Made by a program: the position numbers and the translations under genes. Under the pieces are notes generated by a model. That model saw nothing but the letters and a program-made list of their open reading frames with translations, made no database searches and was not told the origin of the DNA. A stretch of 64,000 nucleotides of DNA from Parapedobacter tibetensis (lineage in GTDB: Bacteria; Bacteroidota; Bacteroidia; Sphingobacteriales; Sphingobacteriaceae), in assembly GCF_024704835.1 (NCBI RefSeq), contig NZ_JAMXBE010000001.1:616577-680576 (forward strand). The letters are read 5' to 3'. Shown here one piece after another: positions 36,569 to 45,450 of the stretch (positions are counted from its first letter, which is position 1; each line of letters begins with the position of its first letter).

Positions 36569-37552
36569 ATGAAAAGGTATTATGGGTTTTTAATTTCGAT
36601 GTTTGTTGGGTTGACAGCATCGGCACAACAAGGCAACCTATCGAACAGCACCACACCGATTGCGGCAGAGGAGCCACCGGTAGATGGTTATTACGTAAAA
36701 TCCGATATATTGGACAGGGAGGTAGTTTCCTATGCCGTCATACGGCCTACGGATGTTGCTTACGTAAAGCGGATATGGAGAGAATTTGATGTACGTGAGA
36801 AAATGAACACGTTATACGCCTCACCAAAATCCAGGTTAATCGATGTCATCATGGAGGCCGTATTGGCGGGTGAGCTCACAGCATATGACCCTACACCTAC
36901 TGAAGACGATCCTACAGGCGACAGTTTCAAGACTCGCCTTTCACCAGACCAAGTGTTGGGCAGATTTGGCTCAGACAGCACCTTGGTAGAAGAATATGAC
37001 GAAGAGGGTAATGTGGTTGCCTCCCGATTTGAGGCCACATCGTTCAATCCGGATGATGTTGTCCGCTTCCGTATCAAGGAAGACTGGATATTCGACAAAC
37101 AGCGTTCTGTATTCGAGGCCCGCATCATCGGTATTGCTCCACTGGTAACCCCAAAAATGGAAGAAATCACAGGAGAGGGATTTGAAGAATTCGGTGGTGA
37201 AATAGAAACCGGGGATAATGAAGAGGATATCATGGCCATTTCCGGCACTGGTATAGGCAGCGATGCCGGGGCCATAACTGCCGATGCCTATCCGGCTTTC
37301 TGGATTTATTTCCCTGAGGCAAGGCATATTTTCGTCAACAAGGAAGTCGCCTCACGCCACAACGATGCCACAGGGCTTAGCTATGATGATGTATTCGTCA
37401 AGCGTCTTTTCGCCAGCTATATCGTGAAGCAATCTAACCCTGAAGATTTGCGTATAAAAGACTACATCGATAATGGTGTAGAACGCCTATATGAAGCCGA
37501 ACGCATCAAAAAGAACCTCATTGACTTCGAACAAGATCTATGGTCCTATTGA
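36569..37552 (+). CDS. gldN: Gliding motility/T9SS protein GldN
   Basis: 327 residues with a signal peptide (MKRYYGFLISMFVGLTASAQ). The GldN family signatures are visible: PVDGYYVKSDILDREVVSYA, RPTDVAYVKRIWREFDVREKMN, IKEDWIFDKQRSVFEARIIGIAP and the C-terminal FVKRLFASYIVKQSN and RIKDYI. GldN assembles with GldK into the periplasmic ring of the type IX secretion system. An Asp/Glu-rich insert (about 205-225, TGDNEEDIMAISGTGIG) is a mild oddity. It is the last gene of the block; no clear terminator follows. Confidence 0.93.
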   Translation: MKRYYGFLISMFVGLTASAQQGNLSNSTTPIAAEEPPVDGYYVKSDILDREVVSYAVIRPTDVAYVKRIWREFDVREKMNTLYASPKSRLIDVIMEAVLAGELTAYDPTPTEDDPTGDSFKTRLSPDQVLGRFGSDSTLVEEYDEEGNVVASRFEATSFNPDDVVRFRIKEDWIFDKQRSVFEARIIGIAPLVTPKMEEITGEGFEEFGGEIETGDNEEDIMAISGTGIGSDAGAITADAYPAFWIYFPEARHIFVNKEVASRHNDATGLSYDDVFVKRLFASYIVKQSNPEDLRIKDYIDNGVERLYEAERIKKNLIDFEQDLWSY

Positions 37553-37629
37553 TGCCATGAGCACTCGGTTCCTCGTTTATGGAAGAAGTTAAAAATGATT
37601 TTCATCACATAGGAATACTTTTAACTTTT

Positions 37630-37658
37630 TTGGCACGTAAATCGTTATATTAGCTTTT
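37630..37658 (+). promoter_or_regulatory. Probable promoter upstream of the JmjC-like gene
   Basis: TTG at 37630-37632, an 18-bp spacer and TAGCTTTT at 37651-37658, one mismatch from TAnnTTTG. It would give a leader of about 95 nt before the GTG start at 37762. Confidence 0.4.
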
Positions 37659-37761
37659 TATAATGCAAACGTAAAATTAGTGTGTACTATATTGGAGCAT
37701 ACAAGTGTTTATTAAGTTTGCATTAAAGCGTTAACAATAAGTTTCAAACAGATATTAAGTC

Positions 37762-38628
37762 GTGCAACTCAAAAAAGTAGAAAAAATCTCCGGAATAAGT
37801 TCGGCTGATTTCATCAAGAACCACCTCAACAAGAATATTCCGGTGGTCATGGATGATTTTGTCAGCAAGGAAAGTCCTGCCTGGACCAAATGGAGCTATG
37901 ACTATTTCAAGGAAATAGCCGGAGATGCCATTATTTCGCTGCATGGCAGGGAAGATGCCTCCAATGATCGGGCGGCCAGTGCGCCAGTTGCTAAAATGAA
38001 ATTTAGTGAATACTTGAATCTCATCGAGCGTGAACCGACGGATTTACGTATTTTCCTATTCAACCTCATGAAGTTGAAACCGGAACTTAACCATGATCTG
38101 ATCTATAACGATGTCACCGGAGGTAGAGTATTGCAGTGGTTGCCTTACCTCTTCTTTGGAGGAGAAGGATCCAGCACACGCAATCATTTTGACATCGACA
38201 TGTCACATGTGTTTATCACGCAATACAAGGGTGTGAAAAAAATATGGCTTTTCCCTTTGGAACAATCCGATTTGATGTACAAATTGCCTTATAATTTCCA
38301 TAGTATTGCCAATATCAAAAATCCGGATTTTGAAAAATTCCCGGCGTTGAAATATTTGGACGGGTATGAAGCGGAAATACATCCTGGCGAAACGTTATTT
38401 ATGCCCTCGGGGTGGTGGCATTATATCCAATACGCCACCGAAGGATATTCCATCAGCGTACGGGCATTGCCCTCCAAGGTTTATGATAGATGGCGAGGAT
38501 TCCGCAACTTGGTTATCACTCGGCATTTTGATAACACCATGCGCAGGATTTTTAAAGATTCTTGGTTCAATTATAAAATCAACGCGGCAAATAAGCGTGC
38601 TGAGCGAGCATTGAAAAAGGTGAAATAA
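37762..38628 (+). CDS. JmjC/cupin_8-like Fe(II)/2-oxoglutarate-dependent hydroxylase
   Basis: 288 residues starting with GTG. The cupin_8/JmjC fold is shown by NIPVVMDDF near the N-terminus, [12 protein letters not shown] with probable iron ligands H142 and D144, then [14 protein letters not shown] with the third ligand H220. Proteins of this class hydroxylate protein side chains or small molecules with Fe(II) and 2-oxoglutarate. The target is unknown. It stands alone between gldN and a strong terminator, so it is probably monocistronic. Confidence 0.85.
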   Translation: MQLKKVEKISGISSADFIKNHLNKNIPVVMDDFVSKESPAWTKWSYDYFKEIAGDAIISLHGREDASNDRAASAPVAKMKFSEYLNLIEREPTDLRIFLFNLMKLKPELNHDLIYNDVTGGRVLQWLPYLFFGGEGSSTRNHFDIDMSHVFITQYKGVKKIWLFPLEQSDLMYKLPYNFHSIANIKNPDFEKFPALKYLDGYEAEIHPGETLFMPSGWWHYIQYATEGYSISVRALPSKVYDRWRGFRNLVITRHFDNTMRRIFKDSWFNYKINAANKRAERALKKVK

Positions 38629-38655
38629 TCACTATTGAATTGAAAGTTATGTAAA

Positions 38656-38695
38656 AAAACCGCCCGGGGTAACCCCAAGGGCGGTTTTATCTTTT
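38656..38695 (+). terminator. Rho-independent terminator after the JmjC-like gene
   Basis: Stem AAAACCGCCC (38656-38665) with GGGCGGTTTT (38679-38688), a 13-nt loop that itself contains GGGG/CCCC, then a T-rich tail ATCTTTTTATTT. The symmetric A/T flanks let it work in both directions. Confidence 0.88.
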
Positions 38696-38709
38696 TATTT
38701 ACCAAATAT

Positions 38710-39270
38710 ATGATTGAATTCTTCAAACAACCTTGGCCATGGTACATCGCTGGTCCCTTGATCGGGTTAACTGTTCCGGCATTATTGCTATTGGGCAACA
38801 AGCACTTTGGCATTTCGGCCAATTTACGCCATGTATGTGCTGCGTGTTTCCCTGCCAATATCTCATTCTTCCAGTATAACTACAAAAAAGAACTATGGAA
38901 CTTATTTTTCATAATAGGCATCTTCTTGGGCGCAGTAATCTCAACGATGTTGCTAACGGATCCCAATCCCATCCGAGTAAGTCCCCCGTTGGTTGATGAG
39001 CTGGCGGGCTATGGCATTACGGATTATTCCAATATGGTACCTAAACAACTTTACAATTGGGAATACCTCCTTACGCCCAGTGGTTTGATCATGATGATAG
39101 GAGGAGGTTTTCTGGTAGGATTCGGTTCGCGCTATGCGGGAGGCTGCACCAGCGGACACGCCATCATGGGGTTAAGTACACTGCAATGGCCTTCATTGGT
39201 CGCTACCATATGTTTTATGGTAGGTGGTTTCATCATGGCTAATTTGATTCTCCCACTTATTCTACAATAA
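38710..39270 (+). CDS. YeeE/YedE-family sulfur transport protein, first half
   Basis: 186 residues with about five hydrophobic segments. [24 protein letters not shown] is the characteristic YeeE/YedE repeat, whose cysteine is thought to relay thiosulfate or sulfide across the inner membrane; [10 protein letters not shown] is an extra Cys pair. The protein is about half the length of a canonical YeeE. The complementary half is encoded next, after a 6-bp gap, so the two probably pair into one transporter. Confidence 0.85.
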   Translation: MIEFFKQPWPWYIAGPLIGLTVPALLLLGNKHFGISANLRHVCAACFPANISFFQYNYKKELWNLFFIIGIFLGAVISTMLLTDPNPIRVSPPLVDELAGYGITDYSNMVPKQLYNWEYLLTPSGLIMMIGGGFLVGFGSRYAGGCTSGHAIMGLSTLQWPSLVATICFMVGGFIMANLILPLILQ

Positions 39271-39276
39271 ATAGCT

Positions 39277-39774
39277 ATGCAGCAAACAGAAAAAAACTCG
39301 GACTTTGAAGTGCGTTCACAAGATACGATACGTGCGAATGAATCGCAGTTGGAACATACGTGGCACCACAACATCAAATACCTCACTGTAGGCATATTAT
39401 TCGGTATCGTATTTGTAAAAGCGGAAGTAATCAGCTGGTTTCGGATACAGGAAATGTTTCGCTTACAATCCTTCCATATGTATGGTATCATTGGGTCGGC
39501 CGTAGTGGTAGGCATCATTTCGGTATGGCTCATCAAGAAATTCAACATCAAGACCATCTACGGGGAGCCCATCACCTTTACGCCCAAAAAATTCAATAAG
39601 GGCCAAATCTACGGCGGGCTGGTTTTCGGGTTGGGCTGGGGGCTTACAGGAGCTTGTCCGGGGCCTTTATTTGCCCAGATTGGCACAGGCGCCACGGTGG
39701 TTGCAGTGGTGTTGTTGAGTGCTATAGCCGGCACATGGGTATATGGCAGGTTTCGGGAAAAACTGCCTCACTGA
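39277..39774 (+). CDS. YeeE/YedE-family (DUF6691-type) transporter, second half
   Basis: 165 residues with four hydrophobic segments. GGLVFGLGWGLTGACPGPLF, followed by AQIGTGATVVAVVLLSAIAGTWVYG, is the second YeeE/YedE repeat with its conserved cysteine. The N-terminal 25 residues are polar. With the preceding gene it should make a split sulfur-compound importer. No rhodanese or sulfur dioxygenase gene is next to it here, which is where such pairs are often found. Confidence 0.83.
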   Translation: MQQTEKNSDFEVRSQDTIRANESQLEHTWHHNIKYLTVGILFGIVFVKAEVISWFRIQEMFRLQSFHMYGIIGSAVVVGIISVWLIKKFNIKTIYGEPITFTPKKFNKGQIYGGLVFGLGWGLTGACPGPLFAQIGTGATVVAVVLLSAIAGTWVYGRFREKLPH

Positions 39775-39812
39775 GTAACATGCTGAAGGATGCCCTTTTT
39801 GGATAAAATAAG

Positions 39813-39843
39813 TTGCATTTTCTTCTTTTCAACCGTAACTTCG
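39813..39843 (+). promoter_or_regulatory. Probable promoter of the 46-codon membrane protein gene
   Basis: TTG at 39813-39815, a 20-bp spacer and TAACTTCG at 39836-39843, one mismatch from TAnnTTTG. The ATG at 39851 is only 7 nt after the -7 box, so the transcript would be leaderless. Confidence 0.4.
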
Positions 39844-39850
39844 TAGCATC

Positions 39851-39991
39851 ATGTATTTCTTCAGGAAAAAAGACTCCAATAGGCCCAACAGCTTTAATCT
39901 TAAGGTGATGCATGCTATTAACGCAACGGCAATTATCATCTTTTTGTTAGGCATTGTCTATAAGGTGGTGGAGCGTCTTTTTTTCAGCTGA
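39851..39991 (+). CDS. Small single-pass membrane protein, DUF6728-like
   Basis: A 46-residue protein: a basic N-terminus (MYFFRKKDSNRPNSFNLKV), then MHAINATAIIIFLLGIVYKVV and a short tail ERLFFS. One membrane helix (about 23-38). The pattern of a short basic lead followed by MHxIN...IFLxGxxYK is what I recall of DUF6728 proteins of Bacteroidota; function unknown. A promoter-like element just upstream supports expression. It lies in the 270-bp gap between the YeeE pair and ridA. Confidence 0.6.
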   Translation: MYFFRKKDSNRPNSFNLKVMHAINATAIIIFLLGIVYKVVERLFFS

Positions 39992-40042
39992 ACACGATGA
40001 TGTAGTTTGCCGCCATTCAATTAATTTTTCTGCCAACTAAAT

Positions 40043-40432
40043 ATGTCTACAAATAAAGAAATTATCAACACCAATCATGCGCCGGCCCCGATAGGTCCTT
40101 ATAACCAAGCCATCAAGGCTGGCAATACCCTTTATGTTTCTGGCCAAATCGCCCTGTCACCTCAAATGGGTGAATTGGTGCAAGGCAGCGTATCCGATGA
40201 AGCCCATCAAGTGCTCAAAAACCTTAAAGCTGTATTGACTGCGGCTGGCTATTCCTTTTCCGATGTGGTTAAGACCACGATTTTCCTTCGCGATATGGAT
40301 GACTTTGCTGCCGTAAACGCCGTCTACGGTGAATATTTCACTGAGCAAGCTCCTGCCAGGGAAACCGTGGCGGTAGCCGGATTGCCAAAAAATGTCAATG
40401 TAGAGATTTCCGTAATTGCTTGGAACGGATAA
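40043..40432 (+). CDS. ridA: RidA family 2-iminobutanoate/2-iminopropanoate deaminase
   Basis: 129 residues. RidA hydrolyses reactive enamine/imine intermediates released by PLP enzymes such as serine/threonine dehydratase, protecting other PLP enzymes; a serine dehydratase gene (sdaA) is at 48.6 kb, although SdaA is iron-sulfur-based. APAPIGPYNQAIKAGNTLYVSGQI is the family start. R106 (PARETV) binds the substrate carboxylate and E121 (VEISVIAW) activates water. The next gene begins at the base after its stop codon (TAAATG). Confidence 0.94.
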   Translation: MSTNKEIINTNHAPAPIGPYNQAIKAGNTLYVSGQIALSPQMGELVQGSVSDEAHQVLKNLKAVLTAAGYSFSDVVKTTIFLRDMDDFAAVNAVYGEYFTEQAPARETVAVAGLPKNVNVEISVIAWNG

Positions 40433-41332
40433 ATGCAAGGCCGTATAAAATATTTCTCGGCAGCCTTCTTCGCTGCGGCACTTTGGGGCTTTATGTCCAT
40501 TCCTTTACGTGAAATTAAAGAATGGCCTTCCGAAGATATCCTTTATTATCGGATTTTCGTTTCTGTTGTCCTGATTTGGTTATTCATCTTCATCTTCCGC
40601 AAGAAACAATTGCGGGCAGATATCAAACACCTTAAGCACTTGCCCCAACGCGGGCGGAACCGGCTTTTATGGCTCACTGCTGCGGCTTCGTTGCTCATTA
40701 TGGGCAATTGGTTTACGTTTATCTATGCAGTCAACCATGTGAGCATTCAGTCCGCCGCCTTTGCCTACCTAGTTTGTCCACTATTGACCACCTTGGCCGG
40801 CTTCTTGATTCTCAAGGAGGGTTTATCTACGATCAAGAAAATCAGCATAGGCATTGCATTTGCCAGCGTGGCTATGCTAGCACGCGGCTCTTTCCAAGAG
40901 GTCTGTTGGTCCGTAGGTATTGCATCGTTGTATGCCCTGTATTTGGTCATCCAACGGGTGATTCAACAGGTAGACAAATTGAACGTACTCGCCGTGCAAC
41001 TCACGATATGCAGCATGGCTATTTTGCCTTTCCTACTTTGGCAGCAGCACCCCGTTCCCCTGGATCCCAAATTTTGGCTCAACATCGTGGTCATCGCCGT
41101 CATCTTTACCATCATTCCACTCTATATGAGCATGTATGCACTCAATGGGATATCTTCTTCCACCGTAGGCATCCTCATCTACATCAACCCCATCATCGCG
41201 TTTGCGGTGGCTATTTTGTACTTCCATGAACGCATCAACGCCCAGCAGTTGTTGGCCTATTTTGTATTGCTGGTGGCTGTATTCTTGTTTAATTGGGGCA
41301 CACTTCGGAAAGTTTTGCATAAATTCGCGTAA
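40433..41332 (+). CDS. EamA-family (RarD-like) permease
   Basis: 299 residues with about ten hydrophobic segments in two EamA repeats. RarD-like features are FFAAALWGFMSIPLREI, IYAVNHVSIQSAAFAYLVCPLLTTL and SSTVGILIYINPIIAFAVAILYFHERI. DMT-superfamily permeases of this kind export amino acids, metabolites or drugs; the substrate is not readable. It abuts ridA and is followed 24 bp later by recG, so the three genes probably form an operon. Confidence 0.88.
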   Translation: MQGRIKYFSAAFFAAALWGFMSIPLREIKEWPSEDILYYRIFVSVVLIWLFIFIFRKKQLRADIKHLKHLPQRGRNRLLWLTAAASLLIMGNWFTFIYAVNHVSIQSAAFAYLVCPLLTTLAGFLILKEGLSTIKKISIGIAFASVAMLARGSFQEVCWSVGIASLYALYLVIQRVIQQVDKLNVLAVQLTICSMAILPFLLWQQHPVPLDPKFWLNIVVIAVIFTIIPLYMSMYALNGISSSTVGILIYINPIIAFAVAILYFHERINAQQLLAYFVLLVAVFLFNWGTLRKVLHKFA

Positions 41333-41356
41333 AACGTTGAAAGCGGAAAACCAATC

Positions 41357-43462
41357 GTGGCACCACTCAGCACCATCACTCCCATTGAATACCTCAAAGG
41401 TGTAGGGCCCAGCCGCGCTGAGGTGCTCAAAGCTGAATTGGGCATTCATACGTTCGGCGATTTGCTCAGGCATTATCCGTTCCGGTATATTGACCGTACG
41501 CAATTCCATAAAATCCGACAGCTGCATCCCGATATGCCCGCCGCACAGGTCATCGGCCGATTGGTACATGTGGAGGAAATAGGCGAACGCAAGGGCAAGC
41601 GTTTGGTAGGGCATTTCAAGGACGATACCGGCACCATGGAGTTGGTGTGGTTCCAAAGCATTGGTTGGCTCAAGAAGTCCCTTCAGGTAGGTGCTGCCTA
41701 TATCATCTATGGCAAACCTAACGTATTCAACAACCAGCTCTCCATTACCCATCCCGAAATGGAGGTATATCATCCTGGAGCCAAAAATACGGGAAACATG
41801 CGCCTGCAACCTGTATATAGCTCTACCGAGAAGCTCAAGAAATTCGCGCTCGACAGTCGGGGCATCCAAAAACTACAAGCCGCCCTACTGGAAAGTATCG
41901 CCCATCAATTCAAGGAGGAGTTACCCGAATACATACTACATAACCATGGGCTTATACCACTACCTAAGGCCTTGGTGGCCATCCATTTCCCGAGCGACCA
42001 GCACGAGCTTATTCAGGCTATCCGTCGCCTTAAATTTGACGAATTGTTTCTCATCCAACTGAAGCTCCTGAAAAATAAACTCCTAAACACCCATAAGTTT
42101 AAAGGACACCGGTTTGATGTGGTGGGCGACAGGTTCAATGCCTTCTACAACGAGCAGCTCCCCTTCACCCTCACAAATGCCCAAAAGCGAGTGGTCAAAG
42201 AAATTCGTAGGGACACAGCCTCTGGAGCTCAGCTCAACCGCCTCGTGCAAGGTGATGTGGGCAGTGGCAAAACAGTGGTGGCTTTGATGAGTATGCTCCT
42301 TGCCGTAGACAATGGTTTCCAAGCCTGTCTTATGGCCCCCACAGAAATTCTGGCCCAGCAGCATTACCACAGCATAAAGAAACTATTGGGTGGTGGCATC
42401 GCCTCCGTGCAATTGCTCACCGGCTCTACACCCAAAAAAGACCGAAAGGTCATCCATGCTCAACTCGAAGAGGGTACGTTGAATATCCTTGTGGGCACTC
42501 ATGCATTGATTGAAGACGCCGTACGCTTTAAAAACCTTGGTTTTGTGGTCATCGATGAACAGCACCGCTTTGGCGTGGAACAACGTGCTAAGCTTTGGCG
42601 TAAAAACAGCACACCCCCGCATATGTTGGTGATGACCGCTACTCCCATACCACGGACGTTGGCCATGACCCTGTATGGCGACCTCGATATTTCGGTCATC
42701 GATGAATTGCCTGCAGGCCGGAAGCCTATCAAAACCCTGCACCTCTATGAAAGCAGCCGGTTGCGGATGTTTGGATTTATGAAGGAAGAGATTGCTAAGG
42801 GTAGGCAGGTGTATATCGTTTATCCACTCATTAAGGAAAGCGAGAAGATGGATCTCCTCTACCTTGAAGCGGGTCTAGAAACGTTGACGAAGGAATTTCC
42901 CCTACCCCAATATCGTATCAGCATTGTACATGGCAAGATGCCCGTGAAAGATAAGGAGTTTGAGATGCAACGGTTCATCAAGGCTGAAACGCAAATCATG
43001 GTGGCCACCACGGTCATTGAAGTAGGTGTGGATGTACCCAATGCTTCGGTGATGGTAATCGAAAATGCTGAACGCTTCGGACTTTCCCAGCTGCATCAAT
43101 TGCGTGGGCGCGTGGGCCGTGGGGCAGAGCAATCATACTGTATCCTCATGTCGAGCAGCAAACTCGGCAAAGACAGCAAGCTACGACTGGAAACCATGGT
43201 GCGTACCAACGACGGCTTTGAAATCGCCGAAGTAGATTTGCAGCTCCGTGGCCCCGGCGACATCGCCGGCACGCAACAAAGCGGGGTGCTTGATCTCAAG
43301 CTAGCCGACCTCGCCACGGACCAAGCCTTATTGACGGAGGCTCGCAACAGCGTTATCAATATCTTCAAGGACGATCCCAGATTGGCCAATCCCGAAAATA
43401 CCTTACTCCGCGAATACCTCACCCGTAGCGAGCCGGGCATCAGCTGGGAGAAAATATCGTGA
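41357..43462 (+). CDS. recG: ATP-dependent DNA helicase RecG
   Basis: 701 residues with a GTG start at 41357. RecG reverses stalled replication forks and branch-migrates Holliday junctions. The N-terminal wedge/OB domain begins TPIEYLKGVGPSRAEVLKAE. Helicase motifs are VQGDVGSGKT (Walker A, 299-306), DEQHRFG (400-406), MTATPIPRTLAMTLYGDLD, and ATTVIEVGVDVPNASVMVIE with QLHQLRGRVGRG. The C-terminal end has RGPGDIAGTQQSG. Full length. It is convergent with the lipoprotein gene, 8 bp away. Confidence 0.96.
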   Translation: MAPLSTITPIEYLKGVGPSRAEVLKAELGIHTFGDLLRHYPFRYIDRTQFHKIRQLHPDMPAAQVIGRLVHVEEIGERKGKRLVGHFKDDTGTMELVWFQSIGWLKKSLQVGAAYIIYGKPNVFNNQLSITHPEMEVYHPGAKNTGNMRLQPVYSSTEKLKKFALDSRGIQKLQAALLESIAHQFKEELPEYILHNHGLIPLPKALVAIHFPSDQHELIQAIRRLKFDELFLIQLKLLKNKLLNTHKFKGHRFDVVGDRFNAFYNEQLPFTLTNAQKRVVKEIRRDTASGAQLNRLVQGDVGSGKTVVALMSMLLAVDNGFQACLMAPTEILAQQHYHSIKKLLGGGIASVQLLTGSTPKKDRKVIHAQLEEGTLNILVGTHALIEDAVRFKNLGFVVIDEQHRFGVEQRAKLWRKNSTPPHMLVMTATPIPRTLAMTLYGDLDISVIDELPAGRKPIKTLHLYESSRLRMFGFMKEEIAKGRQVYIVYPLIKESEKMDLLYLEAGLETLTKEFPLPQYRISIVHGKMPVKDKEFEMQRFIKAETQIMVATTVIEVGVDVPNASVMVIENAERFGLSQLHQLRGRVGRGAEQSYCILMSSSKLGKDSKLRLETMVRTNDGFEIAEVDLQLRGPGDIAGTQQSGVLDLKLADLATDQALLTEARNSVINIFKDDPRLANPENTLLREYLTRSEPGISWEKIS

Positions 43463-43470
43463 TGGTTATG

Positions 43471-43881
43471 CTATTCGTTAGTAAATTCCGTATCCCAAAC
43501 CAGTTTCGGTTTGCCTTCTTCACAACGTACATGACTTGGCGGCATCAAATACATGCAGTCTGAAACAACATCCCATTTTTTGTTGTATGCTTTTTGGAGT
43601 TTTGTATATGTTTCTACCTTTTCCAGGAAGTAGGCTGTATCCAGCTTAATGGAATAGGCGAGGTATCCAGTAGGTCCCCCGCAGGCTTTTTCGCCAATGG
43701 GCGTAAAGCGCCATTCTTCCGCATCTTCGCAGGCATATAATCCAGCCAGGGAGTCGATCTCATGGTAAAGTTGTTCCAATTTTTTATCATCCGCTTCACG
43801 GGTACCTGCAAGATTCCGCTTGTCGCAAGCGGTGACTGCAATGATTATAGCAAGCCCAAAAATTACTAGTCCTTTTTCCAT
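43471..43881 (-). CDS. Hypothetical lipoprotein, cysteine-containing
   Basis: 136 residues. A signal peptide ends in AVTAC, placing the lipidated cysteine at C19. The mature part (YACEDAEEWRFTPIGEKACGGPTGYLAYS, split here by commas of meaning only: YACEDAEEW, RFTPIGEKACGGPTG) carries four further cysteines that could pair as disulfides. No enzyme motif is visible. The central GEKACGGPTGY motif recurs, as I recall, in small Bacteroidota lipoproteins of unknown role. It is divergent from hflX across a 240-bp region that holds the hflX promoter. Confidence 0.75.
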   Translation of the reverse strand: MEKGLVIFGLAIIIAVTACDKRNLAGTREADDKKLEQLYHEIDSLAGLYACEDAEEWRFTPIGEKACGGPTGYLAYSIKLDTAYFLEKVETYTKLQKAYNKKWDVVSDCMYLMPPSHVRCEEGKPKLVWDTEFTNE

Positions 43882-43971
43882 TTTATATTCGCTTTACTTT
43901 CTCAATAGACGAATTTAATGAATTTTTTGCTACAGGCTAAAAATGTACCACACCTTCGCACATGTTCCATC

Positions 43972-44003
43972 TTTGCCTTTTATACCAAAAACCATTATCT
44001 TTG
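43972..44003 (+). promoter_or_regulatory. Bacteroidota-type promoter of hflX
   Basis: TTTG at 43972-43975, a 20-bp spacer and TATCTTTG at 43996-44003, a perfect match to the phylum consensus. Transcription would start near 44010, leaving a leader of about 110 nt before the ATG at 44119. Confidence 0.65.
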
Positions 44004-44118
44004 CATATTGTTAATTACTATACGCGCCATGTAATACCCCACTACAGCACCATTCTTGTAGAAGACGCTTGTGAGAAGTGTCATTGGACTTTATGTTTAA
44101 CCCTTTTATTATTGATAC

Positions 44119-45351
44119 ATGGCAAAGCAAAAAATTTTTGATACCGCTATACAACCTGAAACCGCTGTTTTGGTGGGCATTATACTACCCGGTGAAAGCG
44201 AGAAAAAGGAACAGGAATACCTAGAGGAATTGGCATTTCTGGTTGACACCGCCGGTGGGGTGGTCAAGGAAGTGTTTACCCAAAAACTTAGTCACCCAGA
44301 TCGGGCCACGTTTGTGGGTACGGGCAAGTTGGACGAAATAAAGGCTTATGTGGAGGCTGAAGAAATCGATATTGTCGTATTCGACGATGAACTATCGCCC
44401 TCCCAACTGCGCAACATCGAACGGGAGCTGAAGGTGAAAATTCTCGACCGTAGCAACCTCATCCTGGATATATTTGCCCGCAGGGCCAAATCAGCTCAAG
44501 CAAAGACCCAAGTGGAACTGGCCCAACTGCAATACCTGCTACCCCGCCTTACCCGCATGTGGACACACCTTGAGCGCCAGCGGGGTGGTATCGGGATGCG
44601 TGGCCCGGGTGAAAGCCAAATCGAGAGTGACCGGCGGATGATCCTGAATAAAATAGCCCTGCTCAAGGAACGGCTAAAAACCATCGATCGGCAAAATGAA
44701 ACGCAACGCAAAAACCGGGGGCAATTGATCCGTGTAGCCTTGGTGGGCTATACCAACGTGGGTAAATCGACCATTATGAACATGGTATCCAAATCGGATG
44801 TCTTCGCTGAAAACAAATTGTTTGCCACCTTGGATACCACCGTACGTAAGGTGGTGATCGAAAATTTACCGTTCCTCCTCTCCGATACGGTGGGATTTAT
44901 CCGCAAATTGCCCCACCACTTGGTGGAATGCTTTAAATCCACCCTAGATGAGGTACGTGAGGCGGATGTATTGATACATGTGGTAGACATCTCGCACGCC
45001 AGCTTTGAAGATCATATCCGCGCCGTGAATGAAACCCTCAAAGACTTGGGCGCATTGGATAAGCCGACCATTACGGTATTTAACAAAATCGACGCCTATA
45101 GCCCTGAAAGGGCGGAAGTGGAGCGATGGGAGTCTGAAGAAGACCTGAGTGAGGTAATCGAAGATAGTGAGGAACCAAAACCAACCACCTTGGAGGATTT
45201 CAAGAGTAGCTGGATGGCACGGCATAATAGCCCTGCTGTATTCATTTCGGCCACCAACAAAACCAATGTGGAGGAATTTAGGGAACTTCTATATGAGACC
45301 ATTGTAAAAATGCATACTGAACGGTATCCGTATGATAACCTGTTGTATTAA
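44119..45351 (+). CDS. hflX: Ribosome-associated GTPase HflX
   Basis: 410 residues. HflX splits stalled 70S ribosomes and rescues them after heat stress. The N-terminal HflX domain has ATFVGTGKLDEIKAYV and VVFDDELSPSQLRNIE; the middle has RGGIGMRGPGESQIESDRR. The GTPase domain has G1 GYTNVGKS (210-217), G3 DTVGFIRKLPHHLVECFKST and G4 NKID. A C-terminal acidic insert (EDLSEVIEDSEEPKPTT) is present. A clear promoter lies upstream, and a 7-bp repeat array separates it from lipB. Confidence 0.95.
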   Translation: MAKQKIFDTAIQPETAVLVGIILPGESEKKEQEYLEELAFLVDTAGGVVKEVFTQKLSHPDRATFVGTGKLDEIKAYVEAEEIDIVVFDDELSPSQLRNIERELKVKILDRSNLILDIFARRAKSAQAKTQVELAQLQYLLPRLTRMWTHLERQRGGIGMRGPGESQIESDRRMILNKIALLKERLKTIDRQNETQRKNRGQLIRVALVGYTNVGKSTIMNMVSKSDVFAENKLFATLDTTVRKVVIENLPFLLSDTVGFIRKLPHHLVECFKSTLDEVREADVLIHVVDISHASFEDHIRAVNETLKDLGALDKPTITVFNKIDAYSPERAEVERWESEEDLSEVIEDSEEPKPTTLEDFKSSWMARHNSPAVFISATNKTNVEEFRELLYETIVKMHTERYPYDNLLY

Positions 45352-45406
45352 GAATAAGAACGGAAGGAGCAAGGATTAAGGATGACCCCGTGCAAAAAGC
45401 CAACAA

Positions 45407-45448
45407 CAGATACCGATAGCTGACTGCTGATAGCCGAAAGCCGATTAA
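45407..45448. repeat. 7-bp-period degenerate tandem array before lipB
   Basis: Six heptamers: cagatac, cgatagc, tgactgc, tgatagc, cgaaagc, cgattaa, fitting [CT]GANN[GA]C closely in the central units. The array ends 2 bp before the lipB ATG at 45451. Confidence 0.7.
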
Positions 45449-45450
45449 AC

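Noticed and set aside
41033..41869. 278-codon minus-strand frame across the EamA permease and recG starts
   Set aside because: It covers the ends of two well-supported genes on the other strand and shows no family features.
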